DNA of 64,000 nt from Macrotis lagotis (Eukaryota > Chordata > Mammalia > Peramelemorphia > Peramelidae). This document shows, piece after piece, positions 1 to 12,069 of this stretch (position 1 is its first letter; each line of letters begins with the position of its first letter). A model generated the notes under the pieces. That model worked only from the letters and a program-made list of their open reading frames with translations, was not told the origin of the DNA and made no database searches. The DNA lies in the NCBI RefSeq assembly GCF_037893015.1, contig NC_133660.1:281481067-281545066 (forward strand), in the 5' to 3' direction. The translations under genes were made by a program, and so were the position numbers.

Positions 1-769
1 GGAAGATTGGGGTAGAACTGAGTAGGATGTGATTCTTAAAAGTAAAACGGTGTTGGAAAAGATTTTTTTAAAGTTATACAAAGGGGTGAGAGGAAGAATT
101 GATAGAGGGGAATAGGATGAAGAAGGAAAGCTGATAGTTCTGGAACCCTCTACTAGGGAAGGAGTTAAGGAGGGAACAATATTTGTGTATACACACATAC
201 AGGGTATAAAAGTCTTTTAAATTCAGAAAGAAATAGGAGAGAGGGAGGGTACTGAGTCAGAGGATGAGGAATAGGATAAGAGAATTTCTAGAAGGGTCGG
301 AGGGAATCAAGGAAAGGTATAGAAGGGTGTGTAAAATAGGAATTAGTGGAAGGGTGATAGCTCAAGGAAGAGGAAGGTAAAGTAGCAAGTAGAGCAGTGA
401 GGAGGGGTTGCTACTTTCAAAAAATGTTATAAAAAGATCTACACAAACCAAATATATAGATATTTTTGAGTATATGCATATATGTATCTAGTGTCTATGA
501 GAATGTATACAGATTTGTATGTATATGTGTTGTCAAAGCATTTTAAACTATATTCCTGATAAAAAGACTGATTTTATGTCTCAGTCACCTTTGCCATTAG
601 ATAAGAAGTCAAGACTCATGGGTATCTCCTCCTATATTGAAATTTAGAAAGACAATTAGAAAACTGGAAAACTTTGTCTTGCTTTCTTGATGCTAAAAGT
701 TCAGATAGAGCCCTCAGGGAAGTTAATGATTTCTCCCCATCCTTTGCTTTTTAAAAACATTTTACTTAT

Positions 770-900
770 TAAGGCAATGGGCTTTATGCGGCTTGCCCAA
801 GGCCACATAGGCAATTATTAAGTGACTGAGATTAGATTTGAACTCAGGTCCTTCTGACTCCAGGTTCAGTACTCTATCCACTGCACCACCTAGTTGCCCC
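770..900 (-). repeat. tRNA-derived SINE (WSINE1-like)
   Basis: Reverse-strand copy ending CCACCTAGTTGCCCC; diverged, probably an older subfamily. Inserted in the long repeat copy 1. Confidence 0.75.
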
Positions 901-980
901 TATCATTTGCTTTTGGATAAATGTTCCCTTCTCTCTCAGTTCAAGGAGTCATTTTGGACAGATGGCCTCCACCTATAGGG

Positions 981-1143
981 TTTTTTTTGTTGTTTTTGAT
1001 TTTTTTAGGTTTTTGCAAGACAAATGGGGTTAAGTGGCTTGCCCAAGGCCACACAGCTAGGTAACTAGTGTCTGAGACCAGATTTGAAAGGTATTCCTAA
1101 CGCCAGGGCCAGTGCTTTATCCACTACGCCACCTAGCTGCCCC
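981..1143 (-). repeat. tRNA-derived SINE (WSINE1-like)
   Basis: Reversed poly(A), GGGGTTAAGTGGCTTGCCCA core, ends CACCTAGCTGCCCC. The host repeat resumes on both sides with CACCTATAGG / CACTTATAGG, a probable roughly 10-bp target duplication. Confidence 0.9.
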
Positions 1144-1734
1144 TCCACTTATAGGTTTTGGTAAATCCTAGAGAATAAAACTTTGTGTCTAGCCTATATT
1201 TTCTGTCATTTTATTTTAACCTTATGTTTTTAAGATTTACAATTTTTGTGCCATAATATGTAGATATGGATAGGAATTTGGGGAGGGCCATGTTCTTCTC
1301 CTTTCAGACATGCTCCTTGGAAGGAAGGGATCTGTGATTTTTCAAATCCATGCTCTATTTTGAACCCAGGTTTTAGTTTAGGATGAACAGTACTGACCTG
1401 GAAAGGGGGTAGACTCCCTTTTAACAACACTCCAAAAAAAAAAATGCTGACATATGTTGAACCTGGCCAGAGATGGTCTTGCAATGAAGTGAATCTACCA
1501 CTTTTTCAACTCAATTACTCTATTTTTGAACCTTTGTTTTGGTTGAAGTTGAAATATTCTCTGGAATTTACCATTGGTTATTGAAATTCCTACCTCGGTT
1601 AAGAATTTCCTCTGGTTTAGCCTTTAGATAGCACTCTTGGTTTTCTGTCACTAGACTATGTGACAGAGGTGATTTGGGGGTTGTGCCACTTGCAGCCCAA
1701 CATGTGAAACTTTGGACAACCCTCCTTTCTGCTC

Positions 1735-1766
<32 letters not shown>
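1735..1766 (+). repeat. (TG)n microsatellite
   Basis: About 15 TG units ending in CGCGCG. Confidence 0.95.
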
Positions 1767-2209
1767 CTCAGGTATCTGTGTTTATTTGTTGCTCTTTTTA
1801 ATGCTGGTATTTCTGTTATGAACTAGTACAAGTTTAGAATGAGTTTCGAGAATTACTTCACATGGACTCCAGCCACTTGCCTTCCCTTCTCCTTCACATA
1901 AAGCAGAAAATTCCTTTATCACACCAACCAAAGTGGTGGGGAGCCCCTAGAAATCCCGGACTTTTTCCTCAGAGATATTGGTGGCTGGTGAATAGTGAGG
2001 TTTTTTCCTCTGATATTAATCACGTAGTGAAAGAAGAATCACATCCAAATGGAAGAAAAAAATATTAGAGAGAAAAAAAGATATAACTCATAAGACAACT
2101 ATTTATTAAAATGGAAGATAGAAAGCTTTAGTCTGCATTTAAACTGCACAGTTCCTCTTCTGGATATGGATGATATTCTCCACCACAGATCTTTTTTGTG
2201 TTGTCTTTA

Positions 2210-2376
2210 ATTTTTTTTTTTTTTTTTTTTTAGTTTTTTGCAAGGCAATGGGGTTAAGTGGCTTGCCCAAGGCCACAGAGCTCGGTAATTATTAAGTATC
2301 TGAGGCCGGATTTGAACTCAGGTACTCCTGACTCCTGGGCCAGTGCTCTATCCACTGCGCCACCTAGCCACCGCCT
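2210..2376 (-). repeat. tRNA-derived SINE (WSINE1-like)
   Basis: 20-T tract, then GCAAGGCAATGGGGTTAAGT through CACTGCGCCACCTAGCC. Confidence 0.9.
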
Positions 2377-2399
2377 GTCTTTGATTATTGTACACAGAA

Positions 2400-3015
2400 A
2401 TGATTGAGTCCAACTATTAGAAACTAGGAGGGAGGGGAATTCAGAGAAGCCTGGAAAGATTTGCATGAACTGATGCTGAGTGAGATGAGCAGAACCAGGA
2501 GAACACTGTATACCCTAACGGCAACATGGGGGTGATGATCAACCTTGATGGACTCGCTCATTCTATTAGTGCAACAATCAGTGACAATTTGGGGGTATCT
2601 GTGATGGAGAATACCATCTGTATTCAGAGAAAGAATTGTGGAGTTTAGGGATTTTTTTGGCAAGGCAATGGGGTTAAGTGACTTGCCCAAGGCCACACAG
2701 CTAGGTCATTATTAAGTGTCTGAGGCTGGATTGAAGTCAGGTCCTCCTGACTCCAGGGCCGGTGCTCTATCCACTGCACCACCTAGCTGCCCCTGAATTG
2801 TGCAGTTTAATTAAAAGAAAAAGTTATTATGTAATTTTGCTATCTCATATTTTATTTTTTCCTTCAGGATATGTTTTCTCATCACATTCAGTTTGGATCA
2901 ATGTCTAGCATGGAAGCAATGTAAAGACTATCAGACTGCTTCTGTGAGGGGTGTGGGGAGGGAAGCGAGATTGGGGTAAAATGGTAAAATTCAAAAACAG
3001 TAAAAAAAAAAAAAA
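2400..3015 (+). mobile_element. L1 3' end, sense, with poly(A) and a nested SINE
   Basis: Sense L1 3' end: GAAACTAGGAGGGAGGGGAA, TTGCATGAACTGATGCTGAG, CAGAACCAGGAGAACACTGT, GCAACATGGGGGTGATGATC. It ends GTGTGGGGAGGGAAGCGAGA and a 15-A tail at 3001. A SINE with a 15-bp target duplication interrupts it at 2648-2794. The same 3' end appears inverted at 8555-9262. Confidence 0.75.
2648..2794 (-). repeat. tRNA-derived SINE with 15-bp target duplication
   Basis: Flanked by GAATTGTGGAGTTTA (2633-2647) and GAATTGTGCAGTTTA (2795-2809). Nested in the sense L1 3' end, so younger than it. Confidence 0.92.
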
Positions 3016-3449
3016 GATTCTCTTTGCTCTCTGAAACAAATCTGTTTATACCTGGTTGCGTTGCTTGGGTTTTTTCCTGCGTGCTTTTATTGGCTGTGTC
3101 AGTTGTCTACTGTATTTTCTCTGTCCTGATTGACCACATATGTCCCACTTTTTATTTTCCCTCCCCTGCCAGAGAACTGTCTTCTAGCCACTTGTCATTT
3201 TCTCTCCTATGAATTTCTAGTTAGGAAAAGGGGGTAAAATTAGAATTCTTCTGTCAAAATTTGCAGTTCAGGTGTCATGGATCAGATTAACCCAGAAAAT
3301 GAAATTTTGAAGGAGGAAAGCCTGTTTTTCCTATTCCTAGCTCTGTTTGAGTCAAACCCTCATGGTCCATTCATTTCTTAAATTTTGCTCTGGTAACTTG
3401 GTTGCATATCTCTCTCTGTCTCTCTCTGTTTCTGTCTCTTTGTATCTGA

Positions 3450-3482
<33 letters not shown>

Positions 3483-4509
3483 CTCAGTTCTCTTTAACTT
3501 ATCTCATTCACTTTGGAAGCTTTTCTCCTGGATCCCTCATCACTTTCTCTCTGTAAATCTAAAAGAAGATAGCACAGGCTAGATGGTCTTTTGAAATTCA
3601 AAGTTTATTTTAAGAAAATGGGAAAAGATACCAGAAAAGTATTTTGGATTTTAATTGGATATTTTAAAGGTTTTACAAATTAAACTAATGTAAAATGTAT
3701 TATTGAAATGAAAGACCTTCAGGAAATTGGAATTTTGTTGCAAATTATGTATGAGACTTCTACTTTAAAAATCTTGTCAGTCTTGGAAAATATCTTGGTC
3801 CTCACCATATAAGATAGGAAGTAACCTGAAAGTGCTGTGATATATTGCTTTTGTGAGTAATTAATCAGAATTTGACTACAGTTTGAATAGATTCTGAAAG
3901 TTTTTGTCATTTGATTTTTAAGGTAACTTTTTCATATGTGTGTGTGGGTATGTATTAGAACTGTAAATCAAATGATATGTTATGAACTCTTTCTGGGAGT
4001 GTGGAACCCAGATTTGAAAAGCTCATATTTTGGATCGATTGACTCCTAGCATCATGAAAGAGAGCAGAGTGCTGGGGGAATCAAGCTTTTGGTTTCAGAA
4101 TACAGAATGGAAACTGAAAACCCTATTCAGATCACTTAGTAAACTTGGTTCTAAAATATAAATTACTTAAAAAGACTAATTTAAAATTAATAAGCAATAT
4201 CAGATTGTTGTCTAATTTAGGATCTCATCATTTTCAAGATTTCAGGGCCTGGCTCCATGCTGGAGCATTTTAAAGAGAGATGTAGATGCCACTACATCTT
4301 TCTGGGAGAAAGTACACAGAGAGTGTTACCTTTAGAGATCAGTTAGTAAATGAAGGTTAAACTAAAAGAAAGGATTTGAGATAATAATCTGCAGGAAGCT
4401 TTTTGAAGCTATTCACATCTTGTTTTAGTAGGAAAGCAAATTTTCTTAGAGTCAAAAAGTTAATCTGTGAACTATAATTCACCACATGCATATAAAGAAA
4501 AAGAGAAAG

Positions 4510-4510
<1 letters not shown>

Positions 4511-4563
<53 letters not shown>
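4511..4563 (+). repeat. (TA)n microsatellite
   Basis: About 25 TA units inside long repeat copy 1. The corresponding site in copy 2 is a run of A. Confidence 0.95.
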
Positions 4564-5143
4564 TAGAAATCAAGTTTGTTTCTAAGTCTATATTTAGCTT
4601 GATTTAGAACAGATTTTAGTTCTGAAAGAAAAAAGAATAGGACTACCTAAATTAAGAAATTTATTAGGTTCTACAATCTCTTTTAATTAGATAATCTCTC
4701 CATATATCTATATAGATATATAGATATATGCATATGTGTATATAAAATATCCAGGTGTGTGAGTATTTATATATGTCTAAGTATGTGTGAATGTATGTTT
4801 CCATGCTTCATTGTAGCCTGGGTGGAAGGAGGGGTAAGTAATCTGTGCACAGCAGAGAACAGAACACCTACAAGGATGTAAAGAAATGATGACAACTTGG
4901 AACACAATGTGTAGTATTTATTATACAGGCTTTCTTGAAATGGCAATTTGTTGCTTTATATTCTAAATCTTCTTATGTTGTGCAGTGCACATATATGACA
5001 ATGATTTTTTCTTATTTTGTATTTAAGTTTAAAATAGAAATACATAAAAACAAATAATTGATCAGAAACAATAAGAGATAGTTGGATATATATATATATG
5101 TATGTATGTATGTATATATATATACATATATATATAGAGAGAG

Positions 5144-5290
5144 AGCAGCTAGGTGACACAGTAGATAGAGCACCAGTCTGGAGTTTGGAGGACCTGAGTT
5201 CAAATTTGAACTCAGAGTCTTAATAATTACCTAATTGTATGAGCTTGGGCAAGTCACTTTACCCCATTGCCTTAAAAATAAAATTTAAAA
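5144..5290 (+). repeat. tRNA-derived SINE (WSINE1-like)
   Basis: Head GCAGCTAGGTGACACAGTAG directly after a (TA/TATG)n microsatellite (5088-5143); tail CCCCATTGCCTTAAAAATAA. Confidence 0.85.
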
Positions 5291-5351
5291 TAATGCATAT
5301 ACAAATAAGATACTTTGCTAAGTTTACTAATAAATATAAATGATGGTTATT

Positions 5352-5507
5352 ATTTTTTTAGGGGTTTTTTTTGCAAGGCAATGGGGTTAAGTGGCTTGCC
5401 CAAGGCCACACAGCTAGGTCATTATTAAGTGTCTGAGACCGGATTTGAACCCAGGTACTCCTGACTCCAGGGCCGGTGCTTTATCCACTGCACCACCCAG
5501 CTGCCCC
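5352..5507 (-). repeat. tRNA-derived SINE (WSINE1-like)
   Basis: Near-consensus reverse copy, CACCACCCAGCTGCCCC end. ATAAATGATGGTTATTA / CTAAATGCTGGTTATTA flanks suggest a target duplication. Confidence 0.92.
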
Positions 5508-5539
5508 TAAATGCTGGTTATTACTATAAAATCTTTTAA

Positions 5540-7130
5540 GACTATTGCTAGGATATAATGCTAGGAGTCCCTGTGGAACCTGATAGTCTGGGTTCTAATT
5601 CCTCAAGAATGAGCACCCAAATTTACCCTGAGGACCTGCATTTGGGGCCTATGCCCCTTAAGGGCTCATTCTTCCAAAGGAAAATTTAAGTGAGCCCCAA
5701 GTTTCAGTTTTGTGTTCTACTGGGGAGTGTTTATAGGATCCTTCACATGGCTGCATTGTGACTACTCAACCCCTAAGGGCATATGAACCTCCCACACTAG
5801 CAACAAAGGATCCCAGTGTAGATAATGTGGGAAAGGCCATCCGACAAAACTTAGGCTGACTCATAGAATGAGAATCAGGCTTAGAGAATGCCTTAGAACA
5901 TGGGAAAACTGGACCTATGATGGGTTTTTTCCACAGCCTTTACAGAGGGAAGGAAGAGGGAATAGGAAAGGGGAAAGGAGCTGTCCATCAGTCATGAACA
6001 AGGAGAATCTGCTGCCCAAAGGGACCTTCCTCCAAGGGGGCAGCTGCAGCTCTGTCTCTCTGCTTTAGATAGTGATGCCAGCCACCCCTTGTGGAGCCTG
6101 GTTGTATTCCACCCCTTTTAAGTCTCTGTCCTGTTTCCTGGTCCCCTTCCTCCAAATTTCCTGGGTGAAAGTTCTCATCTTCTATGGACAAAAACCAAGC
6201 AACACTGTCCCAAGCAAAGATTCAGGGCGTTCGTTGTCTCATTGGCCCAAGGAAGCTTAGGACGACATGCAGATGCTGTTGTTTTTACATTGCAGTCCTT
6301 TCCAGACATTCCACCTAAACAGGTTAGTGAGTCTTCCCTTGTTACAGATCAATTAAACAAAACCCCCTGACACCTTCCCTGTGTCTGCCAGCAATATTAC
6401 ATATCCATCGATCCCCACTTCCCCAGTCAAAGGAGAGAGAACATTTCTTCTTCTCTTTGGGGGGGGGGCATGATTCTATAATGCTTGGTTTCACATGACC
6501 CAACTTAAAGCCAAATCTAATTGAGCAAGCCTAAAGTGGCAACGACAAAATCAGATAACTGCTTTGCTACAGGGAGGTTCTGCCACATATCTCAGACAAA
6601 TGTTCCCAAGTTCTCAAGTCCAAGCAAATATTCTTGCACATTTAGCTTGAATGCCATGAGAAGTCTCCTTGGTTCACTTAGGAGATATATCTAACCAGGC
6701 ACCAACTCTCTGCCCTGTCCCCCAATTCTTCCCTAGATTTTTTCCTTTTTAGATTTTTTTCTGTCTTCTTTCTTAGAGACAAACTCCTTTCCATGTTTAG
6801 TGTGGACCCTCCCCCCTGACAGGGATTCAATCTTCCCTAAGAGACCAGATACCCACATTTATAAGTTATTTTTTAAAAATATTTTACTGATGTTTTTCTT
6901 CTTTACTTCCCAATGAGTCCCCTGACTCCAGTAAAATCTTCCTTTGTAACAAAGAGCAGTTCAACCAAACAAACTAATCCATTGGTTATATCTGATAATG
7001 TATTCCTCATTCTATACCTGTAGTCCACCACCTCTGCCAAGAAGAAGGAGTTATATAAAACAGACATTTATCCTAACAAAGTTCATAGCTCTATAATGAT
7101 GCCAGTCCCAGTTCCAGTAACTTTTTCCCT
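5540..7130. other. Gene-free stretch, unclassified
   Basis: No exon or named repeat recognised. Base composition is moderate, with one (G)9 run at 6462. It may contain old repeat sequence. Confidence 0.3.
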
Positions 7131-7156
7131 GACTCCTTAAAAAAAGATTTCTTTGG

Positions 7157-7320
7157 GGGGTGGTTAGGTGGCATAGTGGATAGAGTATCAGCCCTGGAGT
7201 CAGGAATATCTGAGTTCAAATCCAGCCTCAGACACTTAATAATTACCCAACTTTGTGGCCTTGGTTAAGCCACTTAACTCCTTTTGCCTTGCAAAAATGT
7301 AAAAAAAAAAAAGAAAAAAA
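7157..7320 (+). repeat. tRNA-derived SINE with 14-bp target duplication
   Basis: AAAGATTTCTTTGG at 7143-7156 and 7321-7334 flanks the copy exactly. Inserted at the edge of antisense L1. Confidence 0.92.
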
Positions 7321-7504
7321 AAAGATTTCTTTGGAGTAGAGGCCAAGTGGTAAAACCACATAGGATAAAGGTAATACACATTAGTAACTTTGGAGGAGTT
7401 GTTCGAGTTGTTGGTCCTTTCCACTGCTTCATCAACAATGTCCTAATATGCCTATTTTCCCAAAACCTCTCCAACATTTACCACTTCTTTGTTCATGTTA
7501 AACA

Positions 7505-8040
7505 AGTTTTTACAGAGCAGTCTCTAATCTGGGTGTGACAGAGCAAGCCAGAGACAGAATGCCAGTAAATCCAGAAGCAGTTTATTAATTACTTTCTCTG
7601 TAAGGAACCAATTTGCAAAATATGGGATTACTCCCTCTTTGGAGCTCTGCCTTGCTGTAGTTCCAGCAAGGACAATCAGATTTGAATGATCCTCCCAGGA
7701 CAATCCCACCTTGCAAGACGATCCAACAATTCTATCACCTGTGTCCATACAACACAGGTGTTCTCGAGTTCTGTGGCTAAATTGATTGTATAGTTCTGAG
7801 AATATTCTACTATTCTGACACAACAGGGCTTGGGTGCACAACAGACCAGGATTGTACTGATAAGTACAAGTCAGTGAAAAATGCAGGACCTCTCCTGATT
7901 GATGATGATGACTTCTGCTACTTTGTTTTCGATGTTTTCCCAGGTCTAGACCCTGCCTGTGAAAAGGATCTCTAGGAACTAATTATTATTATATTAAATT
8001 CATTACACATAGATTACTCAAAATGAAAATCGTAACTGCT
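7505..8040 (-). mobile_element. Candidate solo LTR inserted in L1
   Basis: A non-L1 block of about 0.5 kb splits the antisense L1. On the minus strand it has AATAAA-like TTAATAAACTG near one end (about 7582-7592) and terminal TG/CA-like ends (plus-strand TGTGACAG at 7534 and TTACACA at 8009). No internal viral region adjoins it. Old and degraded; the LTR call is inference. Confidence 0.35.
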
Positions 8041-8554
8041 GACTTCATCTTCAATAATGCAATGGGTGCGATATGAAACCTCAAAGTTGCTTTAATTTAC
8101 ATTTTTCTATTTGTTAGTGATTTAGAGCGTTTTTCATATAATTATGTAACTTGGATTTCTCCCTCTGAAAACTGTCTATTTATATCCTTTTACCATTTAT
8201 CAACTGAGAAGTGACTCAGTTTTATACACTTGAGTCAATTCCTTATATATCTTGGATATGAGACATTTATTAGAAAAAATAATGAAAAGATTTTCTTCTG
8301 GTTATCCATATTCTCTATAATTTTTTGTTAGATCTCTTTATGGAAATATTTGCAAATTTCGTGTAATCAAAAATGTCCATTTTATCTTATGGATTTTCTC
8401 TTCTGGTTTCATAAACTCTTTACCTATTCATAAATCTAAAAAATAATTTCTTCCTTGCTCCTCTCAGTTAATGTTGTTTGTGCATACTCACTTGCCTTCT
8501 TGATATGTGGAAGAGGGGCAGGAGGGAGAGAAAAGGAATTTGGAACTCAATTTT

Positions 8555-9262
8555 TTTTTTATTAAAGATTTTGAGTTTTACAATTTTCCCCCCAATCTTA
8601 CTTCCCTCCCCCCACCCCCCACCTCCACAGAAAGCAATCTGTCAGGCTTTACATTGTTCCCATGGTATACATTGATCCAAATTGAGTGTGATGAGAGAGA
8701 AATCAGATCCTTAAGGAAGAAACATAAAGTATAAGAGATAACAAGATCAGACAATAAGATATCTGGGTTTTTTCCTAAATTAAAGAGAATAGTCATTGGT
8801 CTTTGTCCAAACTCCATGGCTCTTTATCTGGATACAGATGGGATTCTCCATTGCAGACAGCCCCAAATTGTCTCTGGTTGTTGCACTGATGGAATGAGCA
8901 AGTTCATCGAGGTTCAATATCGCCCCCATGTTGCTGTTAGGGTGGACAGTGTTTCTCTGGTTCTGCTCATCTCACTCAGCATCAGTTCATGCAAATCCCT
9001 CCAGGCTTCTCTGAATTCCCGTCCCTCCTGGTTTCTAATAGAACAATAGTGTTCCATACATACACGACAGTTTGCTAAGCCATTCCTCAATTGAAAGACA
9101 TTTACTGGATTTCCAGTTCTTTGTCACCACAAACAGGGCTGCTAGGAATATCAGGGCTGCTAGGAATATTTTTGTGCAAGTGTTGTTTTTACACTTCTTC
9201 ATCATCTCTTGCTGGATCAAAGGGGATGCTCATTTTTGTTGTCCTTTGGGCGTGAACTCAAA
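8555..9262 (-). mobile_element. L1 3' end, antisense, 5'-truncated
   Basis: Begins with the T-tract of a reversed poly(A) (8551-8561). It then runs collinear in reverse with the 2400-3015 copy: ATACAGATGGGATTCTCCAT, GTTGCACTGATGGAATGAGC, CCCCCATGTTGCTGTTAGGG, CTCACTCAGCATCAGTTCAT, CTCCTGGTTTCTAATAGAAC. GAACTCAA flanks it at 8543-8550 and 9254-9261, a possible short target duplication. Confidence 0.75.
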
Positions 9263-10144
9263 TTTTTTTTAAAAAAATCAAAATAATTAAACAAAGGAAT
9301 GAAAGAACAAAGAAAGATAGTATAAAATGATTTAACATCTGGGCCATATATGTATTTGGAGTCTATTTCAGTGTGTGGTGTGAGGTGTTGTTTTAACCTA
9401 ATTGTTGCCTGATTGCCGTCTAATTTTTCCAGTACGTTTTTCAAATAACAAATTCCAGGGATCTTCAGACATATTGATCATTCTTTTCTTATGAATGCTT
9501 TGTGAACTAAATCTGTTTTGCTGATGGGCCTCTATCTCTTTTTTTAACCAGTTCCAAGTGATTTTAATGATCACAGATTTGTAATACAATTTGAGATCTG
9601 GTAATGATAGATTCTTTTCTTCCCACTTTTTTCAATTATTACACTTGAGACTCTTGATCTTTTGTTATTCCAGATGGTTTTTGTTATTATTTTTCCAGTC
9701 TACAAAATATTCTTTTGGTATTTGGGTTAGTACAGCACTGAATAAACAAACTAATTCACCTACCCATTAGCAACTAATGCTTCTTCAATCATTTAGGCTT
9801 GTCTTTATTTCTACAAAGAGTGTTTTATAGTTAGCGGCATATAGTTTCTGGGTACATCTTGATAAATACATTCCCAAATATTTTCTAGTCTCTATTCTTA
9901 TTTTGAATGAAACTTTCCTTACTAGCTTTACTTGTTAGATTTTGTTGGTTTTATATCTAGTAATCCTAATGCTTTACATGGATTTAGTGTATATCCTGCA
10001 CCTTTGCTGAAGTTATTATTTCAATTAATCTTTACTTAATTCCCTAGGGTTCTCTAAATATGCTGTCATACATCTGCAAAAGCTTTAATTTTCTTTCCTC
10101 TTTGCCTATGACCATTTCTTTTATTTCTGTTTCTTGTTTTATTG

Positions 10145-10565
10145 GCAGATAGGCAGAGCAGTGGGTAGAGTTCTGGACTTGAAGTCAGGAAAACATGAGC
10201 TCAAATCTTGTCTCAGACACTTACTAGCTTTGTAAACCTAAGTAAGTCCCTCAGAGGCTCAGTTGAATCCCTCTGAGGCTCAGTTTCCTCTGAGTAAAAG
10301 GGAGAAGGGAACAAGCAATTATTATAGTCTGCTTTGCTTCAGGTTCTGTATAAAACGCTTTACAAATATTATCTCATTTGTTCCTTATAAAAACTGTGTG
10401 AGATGGATATTGTTATTATCCCCATTTACATTTGAGAAAACTGAGGCAAACAAAGGTTAAGTCACTTGTCTATAAATCACATTGCTAGTAGGAATCTGAG
10501 GCTGGATTTGAACTTGGTTCTTCCTAACTTCAGGTCCAATGCTCTACCTTTGGTGTACCTAGTTG
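10145..10565. repeat. Two MIR-type SINEs, head-to-head orientation change
   Basis: A plus-strand MIR/THER-like head (GCAGAGCAGTGGGTAGAG, CTCAGACACTTACTAGC) lies at about 10145-10310. It is followed by a minus-strand MIR core (TATTATCCCCATTTACATTT, GAGAAAACTGAGGCAAACAA, CTGGATTTGAACTTGG) to 10565. Confidence 0.6.
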
Positions 10566-10989
10566 CTTTATAGATAAGCAATAATAGCTGCCTCTCAGGA
10601 CGTTCAGAGTATCAGATGAAATCAACATGGATTGGGTAAATTCTAACTATTACTATTGTTGCTATAACTTGCATTTTCAGCACTATGTTGAATAGTAGGT
10701 CATAAAGGGCACCCTTGTTTTACCCCTGAGTCTACTGGAGAGGTCTCTAATTCTTCTTCATGGTTTTAGATAGCCTTTTTTTTTAACTTACTACATCAAG
10801 GAAATTTCTTCCTATGATTTCTAGAGTTCTAATAGGAACATGTTGGATTTTATTAAAAGCTTTTTCAGAATTTATTGGCATAAACATAAAGCTTTATTAC
10901 TTATATGTGATTTATTATATTTATGGTCTTCCTTTTGCTGAACCAACCGTACCTTCCTGGTGTTAGCCCAACCTGATCAGATATCATTT

Positions 10990-12065
10990 TTATCACTGAC
11001 GCCAGCTTCCTTGTTCTGGAGTTGCAATCACCTTTGGATGGATTAGGATTCAAGGACAGCCTGAAGGGCAACACAAGGCCTCTGTGGGACTCAGCTGTCA
11101 TAGTTTTCTGGGAGGCTGTGGTCATTTTCAGTTTTGGTGGACTCATTGTTGACACAGGTATGCACCAGACACACCGGTGAATCCTCACTGGGGCCATGGG
11201 GATCTGTCACTGAACAAAGTCAAGGTGGAGGAAGTACCCTGGATTCCTGTCTGAGGACAATTTCCCAGGTCTGGTCAAATTGAATGTTTCAAACTCCGAG
11301 CAGAGCACTGAACCATACCTGTGATAAACTCTCCAGATAAACCACAAACTCATAGTTTTACCAACATAAGGTCTGTAGAGGCCTCAGGTCTCCAAAATCT
11401 GAGCAGGAACATAGAAAAGCCTGTGATTGGTGAAGGGAAAGGAAGAAGGAAGCAGGAGATCAGAGGGAGTGTGTGTGGAATGGCTTGAAATGGGGGACAA
11501 ATCTCTAACTTCAGGGTTCTCCTGAAGTTGACCCTGGCACCAAGATTCCTCAGTCTACTTGAGGGAGGGACCTTGAGAAGGCTCAAAGGCACAACTCTGT
11601 CATCAAGAGCCACCCTGAGAGGGAGCCAATATCCTTGTAACCTGCCAATAAGCAGGGACTGGACTATTGACCTTAGAACACAGAACATGGAATGTCAGAG
11701 CTGAGAGAGACTAGAGAACATGGAACATAGACTTTCCTAACTGGGAGAGGCCTCCCAGCTTGGAATGATAGATCTGGATGGGAAGTTAGAGAACGTCTTT
11801 TGTAGATGGTCATTGTCCAAAGTGAGAAATTCAACTCATCAAGCAATTATTAACTACTGGTTATGTGCTGGAGCTTCAGTGGCTTGGGGCAGGTAAAGGA
11901 GAAACTCCAACTAGAAGGGGCTGGGGCGGGGGGGAAGCCAGCAGGGGGCCAGGGCCAGGGAGGAGTTTGGGAGACCAGTATGTGTCCACCTCAGCCAGAG
12001 CTGTAGACCTCCAGGCCTTGGTTTTGTTTAGGGCCCTACTCACCAACAGCACAGACTCATAATAA
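10990..12065. other. Gene-free stretch with short open segments
   Basis: Short open segments occur on both strands (for example minus 10901-11197 and 11350-11688), without a recognisable domain or splice context. 11640-11830 resembles the GAATGTCAGAGCTGAGAGA phrase common in marsupial MIR-like repeats. Confidence 0.3.
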
Positions 12066-12069
12066 TGCA

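Larger units (their letters stand above)
525..4700 (+). repeat. Long unclassified dispersed repeat, copy 1
   Basis: Copy 1 is collinear, in inverted orientation, with 23250-26560. It is interrupted by SINEs (770-900, 981-1143) and by an L1/SINE block (about 2200-3015). Matching anchors include GATGGCCTCYAYCTATAGG (about 962), CAGACATGCTCCTTG (about 1306), CCTCCCCTGCCAGA (about 3162), TTTTTCCTATTCCTA (about 3324), TTTCTGGGAGTGTGGAACCC (about 3991) and AAGCTTTTTGAAGCTA (about 4396). No long ORF was found. Copies stop at similar places, which suggests a mobile element, but the class is not established. Confidence 0.7.
7330..10985 (-). mobile_element. L1 ORF2/3' region, antisense, heavily interrupted
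   Basis: Blocks at about 7330-7500, 8040-8470, 9270-10135 and 10650-10985 read as antisense L1. Examples: CTTTGCTGAAGTTATTATTT (about 10002), TTCTCTAAATATGCTGTCAT (about 10052), GTTGAATAGTAGGTCATAAAGG (about 10688) and GCTGAACCAACCGTACCTTC (about 10938). These parallel the well-known antisense human L1 text from memory. Inserts are an LTR-like block (7505-8040), a separate L1 3' end (8555-9262) and MIR-type SINEs (10145-10565). Confidence 0.65.

Noticed and set aside
10901-11688. Possible processed pseudogene from short open segments
   Set aside because: No protein family recognised in either strand and no poly(A) or flanking duplication; could not be supported.
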